The position numbers and the translations under genes are program-made. From assembly GCA_019058275.1 (NCBI GenBank), contig JAHLVW010000022.1, positions 1 to 52,318 on the forward strand: 52,318 bases of DNA, in the 5' to 3' direction. This document shows, one piece after another, positions 30,404 to 38,182 of this stretch (positions within the stretch are counted from its first letter, which is position 1; each line of letters starts with the position of its first letter). Source of the DNA: Candidatus Heimdallarchaeota archaeon. GTDB lineage: Archaea; Asgardarchaeota; Heimdallarchaeia; JABLTI01. The notes under the pieces were generated by a model. That model did no database searches. It worked only from the letters and a program-made list of their open reading frames with translations, and had not been told where the DNA came from.

Positions 30404-30629
30404 TCAATGCTTTTTTGTCGCCTTTTCAATTCCAATAACCGTTTTATCTGAATCTGCTTTCAATAATCCTTTACTAGAATCCAAGATAACTTACTGATTT
30501 ATCCCAAGGATCCTTGATAATAGCACATTTACCAATTATAATTTCAAAAGGACTTGATATGGCTTTCCTATCTGCTTTTGTGCTTTTCTTTATAGAGGTA
30601 TAATTAATAGTTAAATAACTACTTCTCAT
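30404..30629 (-). pseudogene. Small unknown gene, frameshifted; its 3' end lies in the duplication boundary
   Basis: From ATG 30629 (MRSSYLTINYTSIKK) the frame runs to IIIGKCAIIKDPWDKSVS. A one-base shift near 30485-30490 then continues it as LDSSKGLLKADSDKTVIGIE and ATKKH, stop at 30404. About 74 residues in total, not recognised. Its last codons fall inside the duplicated block, so unit B carries only those codons fused to foreign sequence. The ribosome site is poor, so low confidence that it is functional. Confidence 0.4.
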
Positions 30630-30706
30630 AGCTGCAGTCGAAACAACAGAACGAATAGAATAACAGGAGAAAAATTACTGAAAGTAATCCAAAGTTTAAC
30701 TTCGAA

Positions 30707-30892
30707 TTAAAGACGTAATCGGAAAATTTTATCAGTAATTTTAATTATTTCATTAGTCTTTTCACTTAATTCATCTTTATCAAGTTCAGTTTGGTTATCT
30801 AAACTTTCTTTTAATTCCAAGAACCTTTTCCTCTCTTTTTCATATTTTTCAAAAACATTTAACTCATGTAAAACATTCTGAAAAACATTCAT
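30707..30892 (-). CDS. Possible small coiled-coil protein
   Basis: 61 residues, ATG start, almost entirely charged helix (EKYEKERKRFLELKESLDNQ). Not recognised. It lies alone between the two duplicated genes. A plausible heptad pattern and normal codon use, but no ribosome site, so it may be spurious. Confidence 0.4.
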   Translation of the reverse strand: MNVFQNVLHELNVFEKYEKERKRFLELKESLDNQTELDKDELSEKTNEIIKITDKIFRLRL

Positions 30893-31069
30893 TTCAGGTC
30901 ACATTCCGATTAGATATTCATATTCAAAATAAAATTCAATGGATTATTTCATGGTGCCAATGTAAATGCTAATACATTTGAAGAAAAAAACATTTCAAAA
31001 TAAATAAAGAAAAAATCTGAAAATCTCTTCTTCAAGAAGTAAAAATTTTTATTAAAAAAATAAAGAAGA

Positions 31070-31093
31070 ATACACTAAAACAAATTAGTGTAT
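31070..31093 (-). terminator. Hairpin terminator of duplicated gene B
   Basis: Exact copy of the 9-bp hairpin at 28419-28442, followed by a T-rich run on the minus strand. Confidence 0.7.
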
Positions 31094-31121
31094 CAGTATT
31101 AAGAATCATATCGTTATTTTA

Positions 31122-32795
31122 CTAGTGTTTCTTCTTTTTATTATATCTAACAATTATTGCTATTGTGATAGCGATTAGTGCAAGGTCACCAATACCCATA
31201 GCAGTGGATAACCAACCAGGGGTTTCTTCAGTAGGATAAACTTCAGGATCTAGAGGGTCGGTTTCATTACCAACTTCGTCACCATCAGAATAACCATCAT
31301 CATCTGTGTCATCATCAAGAGGGTCAGTATCATAGGTGTTTATTTCCTCACCATCTGTAAGACCATCACCATCTGTATCTGCTAGTGTTGGATCTGTACC
31401 ATAGAAGAAGACTTCATCCCAGTCATTAATAGTATCGGAGTCAGTATCTGAATCATCAGTATCTGTGCCAAAGAAATCCTCAGTAGTATCATCAATGAGG
31501 TCACTATCAGAATCCATACAACCAGTTCTAAAGTAAGAACCTTGATAAGTATACCAAGGAGCATCGCCAGATGCTGTAACACCGGTCAATTCTAAACAAT
31601 AAAGATCGAAGTCATAGCTGCCAAATACTACTTCCATAATTCCATCGTTATCAATGTCAACACATGTTGGAGGATTTAAAAGTATGTCATAAACTGCAAA
31701 GGAAGTTTCTAATGATCCAGTATGACTTAGACAATATAACGTACCAGAAACACCATACTCACCTTGGCCATATAGAATTTCAAAAGTATTATCACCATCT
31801 AAATCAGCAATAACGGGAGAACCAAAAATTGGTTTACCTCCAGTATAGTCCCATTCTTTTGTTCCTGTGTGACTTAAACAATACAAATAACCATCATATG
31901 ATCCAACAAGAACCTCGAGAGTGTTATCACCATCAAGATCAGCAACTGCAGGGGAACCATTTATTACATATCCTGTAGTGAAGTTCCATTCAAATCCACC
32001 AGTATGATTTAGACAATAGACTTTGTTATCTATAGAACCAAAAACAATTTCTAAATCATTATCATTGTCAAGATCAGCTATTACTGCAGAACTAGAAACT
32101 GCATTATCAGCAGTATAGGACCATTCTAAAGTACCTGTGTGACTAAGGCAGTAAGTGGTATTATCTGATGAACCTATTATAACTTCTAAAGTTCCATCAT
32201 CATCAAGGTCTGCTAATGAAGGAACTGATACAATCCAATGATCTGTTTCATAGTCCCATTCGTAATTACCTTCATGATCTAAACAATAGGTTTTGTTGTC
32301 ATAAGAACCGAATAATATTTCGAGTGTTCCATCTTCATCTAAATCACCAACAGAAACTGAATTAGCCATCATTCCACCAGTTGTGTAAGACCATTCTTGA
32401 GTTCCAGCGTGACTGAGACAATATACTTTATAATCAGCACTTGTAACTAGAATTTCCATAGTACCATCATCATCGAGATCAGCGATCGTTGGTGATGAAG
32501 TTACCTCAGCACCAGTTGTGTAAGACCATTCTTGAGTTCCCAAATGGTTTATACAATAAACAATGTGATCATGAGAACCAAAGATTATTTCACAAGTTCC
32601 ATCTTTGTCAAGGTCGACGATTGCAGGTGAACCAGCTATATAACTACCCGTTGTAAAATCCCATAATTTTGAAAATGCTACTGCATCAGGATTAACTACA
32701 GGTTTTTCATCATTAACAAAAGCATAAGCTCCTAATGGAGAAATTAGTATAGATATAACCAACATCACAATAATTGCATTTAATTTATGAGTCAT
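31122..32795 (-). CDS. VCBS/PQQ-like propeller surface protein with thrombospondin type-3 stalk, copy B
   Basis: 557 residues, ATG start with AGGAGGGTGAT upstream. A paralogue of the gene at 28471-30294: same signal peptide type (MLVISILISPLGAYA), same eight blades (DLDxDGTLEI, YCLSHTGT), same C-terminal helix and YNKKKKH tail. Its stalk has about four calcium repeats instead of six (DTDGDGLTDGEE, DTDDDGYSDGDE), consistent with unequal recombination between near-identical repeat codons. One blade carries an insertion, GQGEYGVSGTLYCL. Surface role inferred, ligand unknown. Confidence 0.9.
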   Translation of the reverse strand: MTHKLNAIIVMLVISILISPLGAYAFVNDEKPVVNPDAVAFSKLWDFTTGSYIAGSPAIVDLDKDGTCEIIFGSHDHIVYCINHLGTQEWSYTTGAEVTSSPTIADLDDDGTMEILVTSADYKVYCLSHAGTQEWSYTTGGMMANSVSVGDLDEDGTLEILFGSYDNKTYCLDHEGNYEWDYETDHWIVSVPSLADLDDDGTLEVIIGSSDNTTYCLSHTGTLEWSYTADNAVSSSAVIADLDNDNDLEIVFGSIDNKVYCLNHTGGFEWNFTTGYVINGSPAVADLDGDNTLEVLVGSYDGYLYCLSHTGTKEWDYTGGKPIFGSPVIADLDGDNTFEILYGQGEYGVSGTLYCLSHTGSLETSFAVYDILLNPPTCVDIDNDGIMEVVFGSYDFDLYCLELTGVTASGDAPWYTYQGSYFRTGCMDSDSDLIDDTTEDFFGTDTDDSDTDSDTINDWDEVFFYGTDPTLADTDGDGLTDGEEINTYDTDPLDDDTDDDGYSDGDEVGNETDPLDPEVYPTEETPGWLSTAMGIGDLALIAITIAIIVRYNKKKKH

Positions 32796-32919
32796 AGCTT
32801 ATCACCCTCCTGGGATATAATATGACTTGTAATAATTTAACAATGAAGTATTTAGATTTTTCTCTAATATTTCAGTAAAAGGAATATACACAAATTTATA
32901 TCCTCAATGCTTTTTTAGT

Positions 32920-33006
32920 GTCAAAATTGACAACATTACTTGGGAAATAGTCAAGGAAGAAGAGATCAATAAACGACAAGAAGAGAAAGAAAAACCTGTT
33001 GAGTAG
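32920..33006 (+). pseudogene. 3' remnant of a gene cut by the duplication boundary
   Basis: An open frame without a start directly at the edge of unit B encodes VKIDNITWEIVKEEEINKRQ and a short EEKEKPVE tail. The composition resembles the C-terminus of the hypothetical at 25147-25491. The rest of the gene appears to have been replaced by the duplicated block. Tentative. Confidence 0.35.
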
Positions 33007-33036
33007 ATTCATTTCCTTATCACCATTTTCCTAGTT

Positions 33037-33651
33037 TTACCTTTCAAAGGAGGAACAAATTTCAGAGTAAATAGGAACCTCGAAGAATTCGTCTTTCTCA
33101 GGAATAAAAACGTAAGCACCAATAGTTACATCAAAACCATCTTTTTCACTAATAGTAATTTTCCCGCGAATCTTGTTGCTTTCTGCAGGAGTCCACCACT
33201 TAGATTCTTTAGATCTTTTCTTGCTGAAAGTTTCCTTCTTTACTCTAACAAGTATCTCGAGCCAACCTAGGAGGTTATTCTTTTCATCAGTGATTTTTTC
33301 CTTAGAAGAATCAATGAGAACTTTCCAACTGTCACGAATATAATCTTCGTCTTCATCAGATAATTCAGCAGTATCATCAGGATGGGAGTGATATTCACCA
33401 AGAATTTGTAAATTAAATGCTTGAAGGAAACCTTGCATCCGTTTCTGAGCAGCAAGGTTGGGTTCCCATTCACCTCCCTTTCTCTTAGCAGTAACATTTG
33501 GGAAAATATTTGTAATCACAATTGCTGGACGATTCTCACCCTCAATCCATCGCCTACTAATAGAACCAATAATAATACCACCAATTTCTTTACGGTAATC
33601 CTCAATAACCGGACCAAGAAGAGATAGGAATGCTTCGGAAGTAATATACAC
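33037..33651 (-). CDS. JAMM/MPN-domain metallopeptidase
   Basis: 204 residues from GTG 33651. The full zinc motif is present: E22 before GGIIIG, then H88-S-H90-P, S98 and D101 (HxHx7Sx2D). Prokaryotic JAMM proteins cut isopeptide or peptide bonds after ubiquitin-like or small sulfur-carrier proteins, or process protein tags. Eukaryotic relatives include Rpn11 and CSN5. No ubiquitin-like gene is in the window, so the substrate is unknown. The frame continues upstream of the GTG to 33692 (AIRTIILPEDYWD), with GGTGG before an ATT codon, so the true N-terminus may be 14 residues longer. Probably a single gene. Confidence 0.82.
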   Translation of the reverse strand: MYITSEAFLSLLGPVIEDYRKEIGGIIIGSISRRWIEGENRPAIVITNIFPNVTAKRKGGEWEPNLAAQKRMQGFLQAFNLQILGEYHSHPDDTAELSDEDEDYIRDSWKVLIDSSKEKITDEKNNLLGWLEILVRVKKETFSKKRSKESKWWTPAESNKIRGKITISEKDGFDVTIGAYVFIPEKDEFFEVPIYSEICSSFER

Positions 33652-33771
33652 ATCCCAATAATCTTCTGGGAGAATAATCGTTCTAATAGCTTAGCCCACC
33701 TTAAAATCATTAATAGCTTATTATTATTGTAACTTGTATTAAACATTTAAGAAGAAAAAGAAGAGTAAAAC

Positions 33772-34539
33772 TCATTCTTTTCTCTCAAGTATAATATTGA
33801 CATGCTCTAATGTCTGATTTGCTTCCCTCACAATTCTCTGATATCTAGTTAGTTTTTCATCTTGTAACTTCCATGAGGGATCCCATTTGTGAGCTAATTC
33901 TTCAACAGCAATCATTCCTTCAGGATTACGAAGGTCACCTAAAGCAAGAATAGCAAATCTAGTTGAAAAAGAACCATAAAAAGAAGACTTGCAAGTTCTA
34001 ACAATACTTGAAAGTTCGGAAATATTCTTCTCTTCTTTTAATTTCCTTATTCGCCAAAATCTGATTTTAATCGGAAAAAAGATGAAAAAGGCAATAATAC
34101 CAGGAATAATTCCAATGAAAACTAAGAGCAAAGCAATGATATCAAAAGTGCTGAAAATAAGGAATTTGTAAGAGTCGAGAAGAGAACTGCTTTCAAGAAT
34201 TTCAACCTGAGAAAGCTCTTTTTTCATCATTGCTTGAGATGAATACTCCTCTATATCGCTACTTACATCAGTTGTTTGGAGTTTCTCAGCATCTGAATAA
34301 GCAAGTAATTCGTCTACAGTAGCAAAATCATTATTCTCTACCAATTTCTTCAAATAATTATTGACATGTTTAAGAGAAATGAGAGTAAAGTTTTTCTTAC
34401 TTCTTTCGCGTTTTGTTTTAAACCTAATCCGTTTTATTTCTTCAACTGAATTTTCTAATTGAATCTTTCCAACATTCAGAACATTAACAGCATCACTCGT
34501 GCCTATTTTGGCTAATGCTTGAGCAATGTTTTTGATCAT
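33772..34539 (-). CDS. HEAT-repeat-like protein with two membrane helices, probably truncated at the N-terminus
   Basis: 255 residues from ATG 34539. N-terminal helices (IAQALAKIGTSDAV) and a C-terminal segment (RFAILALGDLRNPEGMIAVE) look like PBS-lyase/HEAT repeats. A hydrophobic hairpin (FDIIALLLVFIGIIPGIIAF) lies between. The same frame stays open upstream to 34659 and encodes another clear repeat (GLAIAALGDLKTIEAIPDLD), so the natural protein was longer. A TGA at 34660-34662 separates it from the helicase-like fragment. HEAT repeats serve in protein-protein contact. No partner can be named. Confidence 0.6.
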   Translation of the reverse strand: MIKNIAQALAKIGTSDAVNVLNVGKIQLENSVEEIKRIRFKTKRERSKKNFTLISLKHVNNYLKKLVENNDFATVDELLAYSDAEKLQTTDVSSDIEEYSSQAMMKKELSQVEILESSSLLDSYKFLIFSTFDIIALLLVFIGIIPGIIAFFIFFPIKIRFWRIRKLKEEKNISELSSIVRTCKSSFYGSFSTRFAILALGDLRNPEGMIAVEELAHKWDPSWKLQDEKLTRYQRIVREANQTLEHVNIILERKE

Positions 34540-34659
34540 TTGAATGTCTTTTCCACTAGTTGTACGAAAAACCCAATCTAAATCAGGAATAGCCTCTATA
34601 GTCTTTAAATCACCAAGAGCAGCTATAGCTAAACCTTTCTCCTGTGCTTTACGAAACCT

Positions 34660-35101
34660 TCACCAGACTTTTTTTGCTAACATTTGGAATAGCTTATGAT
34701 ACGAGCAGATGATAAAGTCAGGATTGCTAAAAACTGTATAGTTCCTTTTTCTTCTGATATGAGAAAATAGGTTGGCAATCCTAGCTCCTGATAATTGCTG
34801 GTCAATAAACGAAAAGACTTCACGTGCTTGTGTTTCAGACGGAATGACCATCACTACAGCTGCTTTTTTTGCTTCTTTCATCGCGAGAGCTCGAAGGAGC
34901 AACAGCTCGTTCATTTGTTTGACAGCTTAGTGACCGTAGGTCAGTATCCTCAATGATTTTTCGTATCTCTTCTTTGGAATAGTCATTTGTTAGTGTATTA
35001 AAAACTTGGACTGGAATTCCTTCTTTGTTTGTATGCAGTTCTGTGAAATTATCGAACAACAACTCGGATAAAGAGATGGAGCTTTGCTGAGAAGTGATCA
35101 T
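34660..35101 (-). pseudogene. Helicase-like fragment (SF2 type), frameshifted and truncated
   Basis: An ATG at 35101 opens MITSQQSSISLSELLFDNFT. Removing one base near 34920-34930 carries the frame into VKQMNELLLLRALAMKEAKK, AAVVMVIPSETQAREVFSF and PDFIICSYHKLFQML. That order resembles the motif Ia-Ib part of superfamily 2 helicases, but no Walker A (GxGKT) lies between the start and motif Ia and no DExD/H follows. The frame ends at a TGA directly against the HEAT gene. Most likely the scar of a deleted helicase gene. Confidence 0.5.
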
Positions 35102-35170
35102 GAGTTTAGTATTCCTCCTGAGAATTAGTCAAGAATCTCTTTGTTCTTAAAAACAGTAATCTTTCCTGCT

Positions 35171-35493
35171 TTATCCACCATACCATCGATCGAGAAATGC
35201 CTTGAATTGAGCCGTCGGTCCCCACCAGTAGACCGCTGTACCGAGCACCCACACCTAACTGTACTGCATCATTTCCACAACTCCCATTATGTCATCTTTT
35301 TGAATGCATTCACTTGCTTTCTGACACGTGATGCACGCTTGGCACGGAGCGATATCTAATTCGTTCAGAATGATTTTCTTAGTTATAGTATTGCCCTCCT
35401 CTGCACCATGAAGAACTTTTTCTATAAGTGTCTCTGTATTGCTGCCGTGGCGTGGCTGCCAACAATACCCAGTGCTCTGATAGGTTCCTTCAT
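35171..35493 (-). pseudogene. Decayed iron-sulfur flavoprotein gene, last member of the redox cluster
   Basis: An ATG at 35493, 12 bases after the SDR stop and preceded by GAGGTG, opens MKEPIRALGIVGS. A one-base deletion near 35465 is needed to reach PRHGSNTETLIEKVLHGAEE. The Cys motif PCQACITCQKASEC follows. An in-frame TAG at about 35253-35255 sits where the intact paralogue at 36368-36961 has a Gln codon (SQVWVFG against S*VWVLG). Then WWGPTAQFKAFLDRWYGG ends at TAA 35171. The C-terminal third is missing. A frameshift, a nonsense codon and truncation together mean a real pseudogene. Confidence 0.75.
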
Positions 35494-35505
35494 AACATTT
35501 ACACC

Positions 35506-36324
35506 TCATTCGGGATCATTCTTCTTCGTATCTCGAGCAGACACAACTTTAGCTGCTTCATCCCAGGATTTTCCTTCTTTGACCATTAAGGAACGAATTT
35601 TGCGATTTTTTGAACCTGGGACCACAATAACTCCCTCCTTTGTTAATGACGCTAGTGATTCTTCAACTACTTCATCTGGTAATTGGATATCGTATTCATC
35701 CTCAGAATCGAGAGTTTGATAACCTAATTCTTCTGTATTGAAGAAATCGGTTTGAGTAAGACCAGGACAAAGTACCTGAATCTTAATATTAAGATCCTTC
35801 TTGTTCATTTCTGATTGCAATGACTTAGAGAAATTACTCAGATAAGATTTGGTTGCAGTATAAACAGTGACACCTGGGTTAGGGAGTCCAACAGCTAAAG
35901 TTCCAAGATTGATAATTGCTCCACTATTCTGCTTGATCATTTGAGGAAGGACAGCTTTTGTCAGTCTGGTGCTGGTAATAATATGAACCTTGATCATGTT
36001 GACTGATTTGGTGATATCAACTTCAGCAAAATAACCTCGTGTACCAAAGCCTGCGTTATTCACTAAGATGGAAATATCATTTAATTCTGCTATTTTCTTT
36101 TCGATTTTCGAAATATCCTGTTCCATGGTTAGATCTGCTGCTAAAACTTCAATTCGTATTGAATGTTTTTCTTGTAGTTCAGCTGCAAGGGATTGCAGTC
36201 GTTTCTTCCTTCGTGCAATAATAATCAAGTTGTACCCTTGAGAAGCCAATTTTCTAGCAAAAGCTTCTCCAATTCCACTGGATGCCCCAGTTATCAAAGC
36301 AAAATTTTTCTTCTTCTTATTCAT
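35506..36324 (-). CDS. Short-chain dehydrogenase/reductase
   Basis: 272 residues, ATG with GGAGGT 8 bases upstream. Rossmann motif TGASSGIG (13-20), NNAG, and YTATK (YxxxK) are present. The usual catalytic Ser 13 residues before the Tyr is Thr here (GTLAVG), a conservative change. The RR pair after the second strand (IIIARRKKRL) favours NADP(H). The substrate is probably a ketone, sugar or fatty acyl derivative. It sits between the flavoprotein gene (43 bases upstream) and its decayed copy (12 bases downstream) in the minus-strand redox cluster. Confidence 0.9.
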   Translation of the reverse strand: MNKKKKNFALITGASSGIGEAFARKLASQGYNLIIIARRKKRLQSLAAELQEKHSIRIEVLAADLTMEQDISKIEKKIAELNDISILVNNAGFGTRGYFAEVDITKSVNMIKVHIITSTRLTKAVLPQMIKQNSGAIINLGTLAVGLPNPGVTVYTATKSYLSNFSKSLQSEMNKKDLNIKIQVLCPGLTQTDFFNTEELGYQTLDSEDEYDIQLPDEVVEESLASLTKEGVIVVPGSKNRKIRSLMVKEGKSWDEAAKVVSARDTKKNDPE

Positions 36325-36367
36325 TCCAAAATTACCTCCAATTTTCTTTATAGTAGATTTAGACTGT

Positions 36368-36961
36368 TCAGATTTTTTTAGAGTGGATTGTTCCAGAGAT
36401 AGCTTCTCGTCCTATGCGTCGAGCTTTTGCAAGCACGTTAGTATGTCCACGCACTTCCCCTCTGCTTTCCACCCCAAGAGCAAGTACAGTCGCAAAATGT
36501 TCCATCCCTTGATAGGGAAGAATATCTTCGAACATCCCTACTGTGTGACGGGCATAATAGGGATCCCCCCAAGCAAGTGGTATAACAAGGATCACGCGTC
36601 GACCCCTAAATACTGTCTTTTTGACTCCATACCACCGATCGATGAATGCTTTGAATTGCGCAGTTGGCCCCCACCAGTAGATCGGAGTGCCAAACACCCA
36701 TACTTGGCTACTTTCCATTTTTTCCAATAGCTTCGCCATATCATCCTGTTGCACACATTCGCCAGTTTTTAAACAAGTATTACAAGCTTGACAGGGTGCA
36801 ATGTTCAGATCATTTAGAGTTATCTTCTTGGTTTGGGCACCAGCTTCCTCTGCACCAGCTAGTACCTCGTCCACAAGAATTTCGGTGTTGCCATTACGAC
36901 GAGGGCTACCAACAATTCCTATAACTCGTTTTTGTTTGCTTCCTTCCAAAGATAGGTTCAC
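36368..36961 (-). CDS. Iron-sulfur flavoprotein / NAD(P)H-dependent FMN reductase (Isf type)
   Basis: 197 residues, GTG start. The flavodoxin-like FMN loop is GSPRRNGNTEIL (about 18-29). It is followed by PCQACNTCLKTGEC, a compact Cx2Cx2Cx5C motif that binds a 4Fe-4S cluster in the Isf family, and by TPIYWWGPTAQFKAFIDRW, the second flavin loop. Isf proteins pass electrons between ferredoxin and other carriers in anaerobes. The gene is 38 bases after an aldo/keto reductase with two ferredoxin-like clusters, which suggests an electron partner. A degenerate second copy lies at 35171-35493. Confidence 0.88.
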   Translation of the reverse strand: MNLSLEGSKQKRVIGIVGSPRRNGNTEILVDEVLAGAEEAGAQTKKITLNDLNIAPCQACNTCLKTGECVQQDDMAKLLEKMESSQVWVFGTPIYWWGPTAQFKAFIDRWYGVKKTVFRGRRVILVIPLAWGDPYYARHTVGMFEDILPYQGMEHFATVLALGVESRGEVRGHTNVLAKARRIGREAISGTIHSKKI

Positions 36962-36999
36962 CTCTGTTTTTTACTAAACTAACTATTTGATTAATCTCG

Positions 37000-38163
37000 T
37001 TATACTTTATATAACAGCTCATGAGCTTTGGCAAGCCAGTTGGGAATATCAATCTGTTGTGGACATTTTTCTAAACATTCTCCGCAATGAACACACGAAA
37101 GAAACGTCTCATCATCAGATAGCCAACTGTTATATCGCATTCGTCCCCCAAAGAGATCATCAAAAATGATTGTCTCATTGTAAAAGCTGAAGATGTCTGG
37201 AATTTTTATTCCGTTAGGACAGGGTATACAATATTGACATTTGCTACAACGGACAGTGGTTTTTTCGAGATACTTATCTCTCACTCGAGATATCAATGCC
37301 AATTCATCTTTAGTCAATGTACCAGGACCAGATTGACTGGCACTAGCTATATTTTGTTTAACTTGCTCAATACTACTCATTCCACTAACAGCAACAGAAA
37401 CCTCTGGTTGGTTCCAAATCCATTGTAGAGCCCAATCCACAGGGGTGCGTTTATGGGATGCAGTGTCCCAAAGTGCCTGTATTTCTAATGGTGCTTTAAC
37501 AAGACTACCACCACGTAGAGGTTCCATTACTGTTACAGCTAATCCTTTTTCAAAGGCATATTCTAATCCCTGTCTTCCAGCTTGGTAGTTTTCATCAATA
37601 TAGTTGTAGAGAATCATACACATAGTCCACTGGTCACATTCATCGATTATCCTCCGAAAAGCTTCGAGATTACCATGATAAGAAAAGCCAAGATAACGAA
37701 TATAACCTTCTGACCTTTTTTGTTCAAGCCAATCTAGAATACCTAAATCACGCACTCTTGTCCAAGAGCATTGTTGACCTCTACTGGGTTCTCCACATTC
37801 CAATGAATGTAGAAGGTAAAAATCTACATAGTCTAATTGCAATCGCTTTAGCTGTTCATTTAGATAACGATCACAGTCATCCAAAGTTCTAACGCCTGAA
37901 ATCAGTAGCTTAGTGGCAATTTTAACCTTCTCTCGGTAACCATCATGGAGAGCTTTACCTATTACTACTTCACTTTTTCCATGATGATAGAGATAACCTG
38001 TACCAATATAATTCACTCCCTGGTCAATAGCGGAGTGGAGCAGCTTAACTGTCTCTTGTTCATCAACTTTTCCTCTGTCGTCATCAATGATTGGGAATCG
38101 AAATCCACCAAAACCCAATATTGATGCCTTCCAATCTAGTTTTCCAAACTTACGATATTGCAT
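37000..38163 (-). CDS. Aldo/keto reductase with C-terminal 4Fe-4S domain; catalytic Asp replaced
   Basis: 387 residues, ATG preceded by AGGTG. A TIM-barrel aldo/keto reductase of the ferredoxin-fused type. The tetrad is unusual: the DTA segment is GTG (VNYIGTGYLYHHGKSE), so the catalytic Asp is Gly, while the Tyr (LYHHG), Lys (IATK) and His (LLHS) remain. The C-terminus has CSKCQYCIPCP and CVHCGECLEKCP, two complete cluster motifs. Loss of the Asp may impair hydride chemistry or point to another reaction. It lies 19 bases after the preceding reductase and 38 before the Isf gene. Confidence 0.9.
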   Translation of the reverse strand: MQYRKFGKLDWKASILGFGGFRFPIIDDDRGKVDEQETVKLLHSAIDQGVNYIGTGYLYHHGKSEVVIGKALHDGYREKVKIATKLLISGVRTLDDCDRYLNEQLKRLQLDYVDFYLLHSLECGEPSRGQQCSWTRVRDLGILDWLEQKRSEGYIRYLGFSYHGNLEAFRRIIDECDQWTMCMILYNYIDENYQAGRQGLEYAFEKGLAVTVMEPLRGGSLVKAPLEIQALWDTASHKRTPVDWALQWIWNQPEVSVAVSGMSSIEQVKQNIASASQSGPGTLTKDELALISRVRDKYLEKTTVRCSKCQYCIPCPNGIKIPDIFSFYNETIIFDDLFGGRMRYNSWLSDDETFLSCVHCGECLEKCPQQIDIPNWLAKAHELLYKV

Positions 38164-38182
38164 TTGTTTACACCTTTGCTGT

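Larger units (their letters stand above)
28401..30416. repeat. Tandem duplication unit A
   Basis: About 2 kb including the minus-strand propeller gene, its terminator hairpin, and about 120 bases upstream (signal-peptide start, AGGAGGGTGAT ribosome site, promoter). It matches unit B at 31053-32915. Outer flanks differ, which defines the boundaries near the TCCTCAATGC motif. Confidence 0.8.
31053..32915. repeat. Tandem duplication unit B
   Basis: Second copy of the unit at 28401-30416. Terminator, gene and upstream region are shared. Identity is highest in the 5' leader (30300-30416 against 32800-32915), where only isolated bases differ, and lower in the stalk-coding part. Confidence 0.8.

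Noticed and set aside
28401..32915. Mobile element as the cause of the tandem duplication
   Set aside because: No transposase, terminal inverted repeats or target-site duplication at the edges; unequal recombination is sufficient.
34835..34914. Overlap of two helicase-like frames as programmed frameshifting
   Set aside because: No slippery heptamer or downstream structure, and the gene lacks essential helicase motifs, so decay is simpler.
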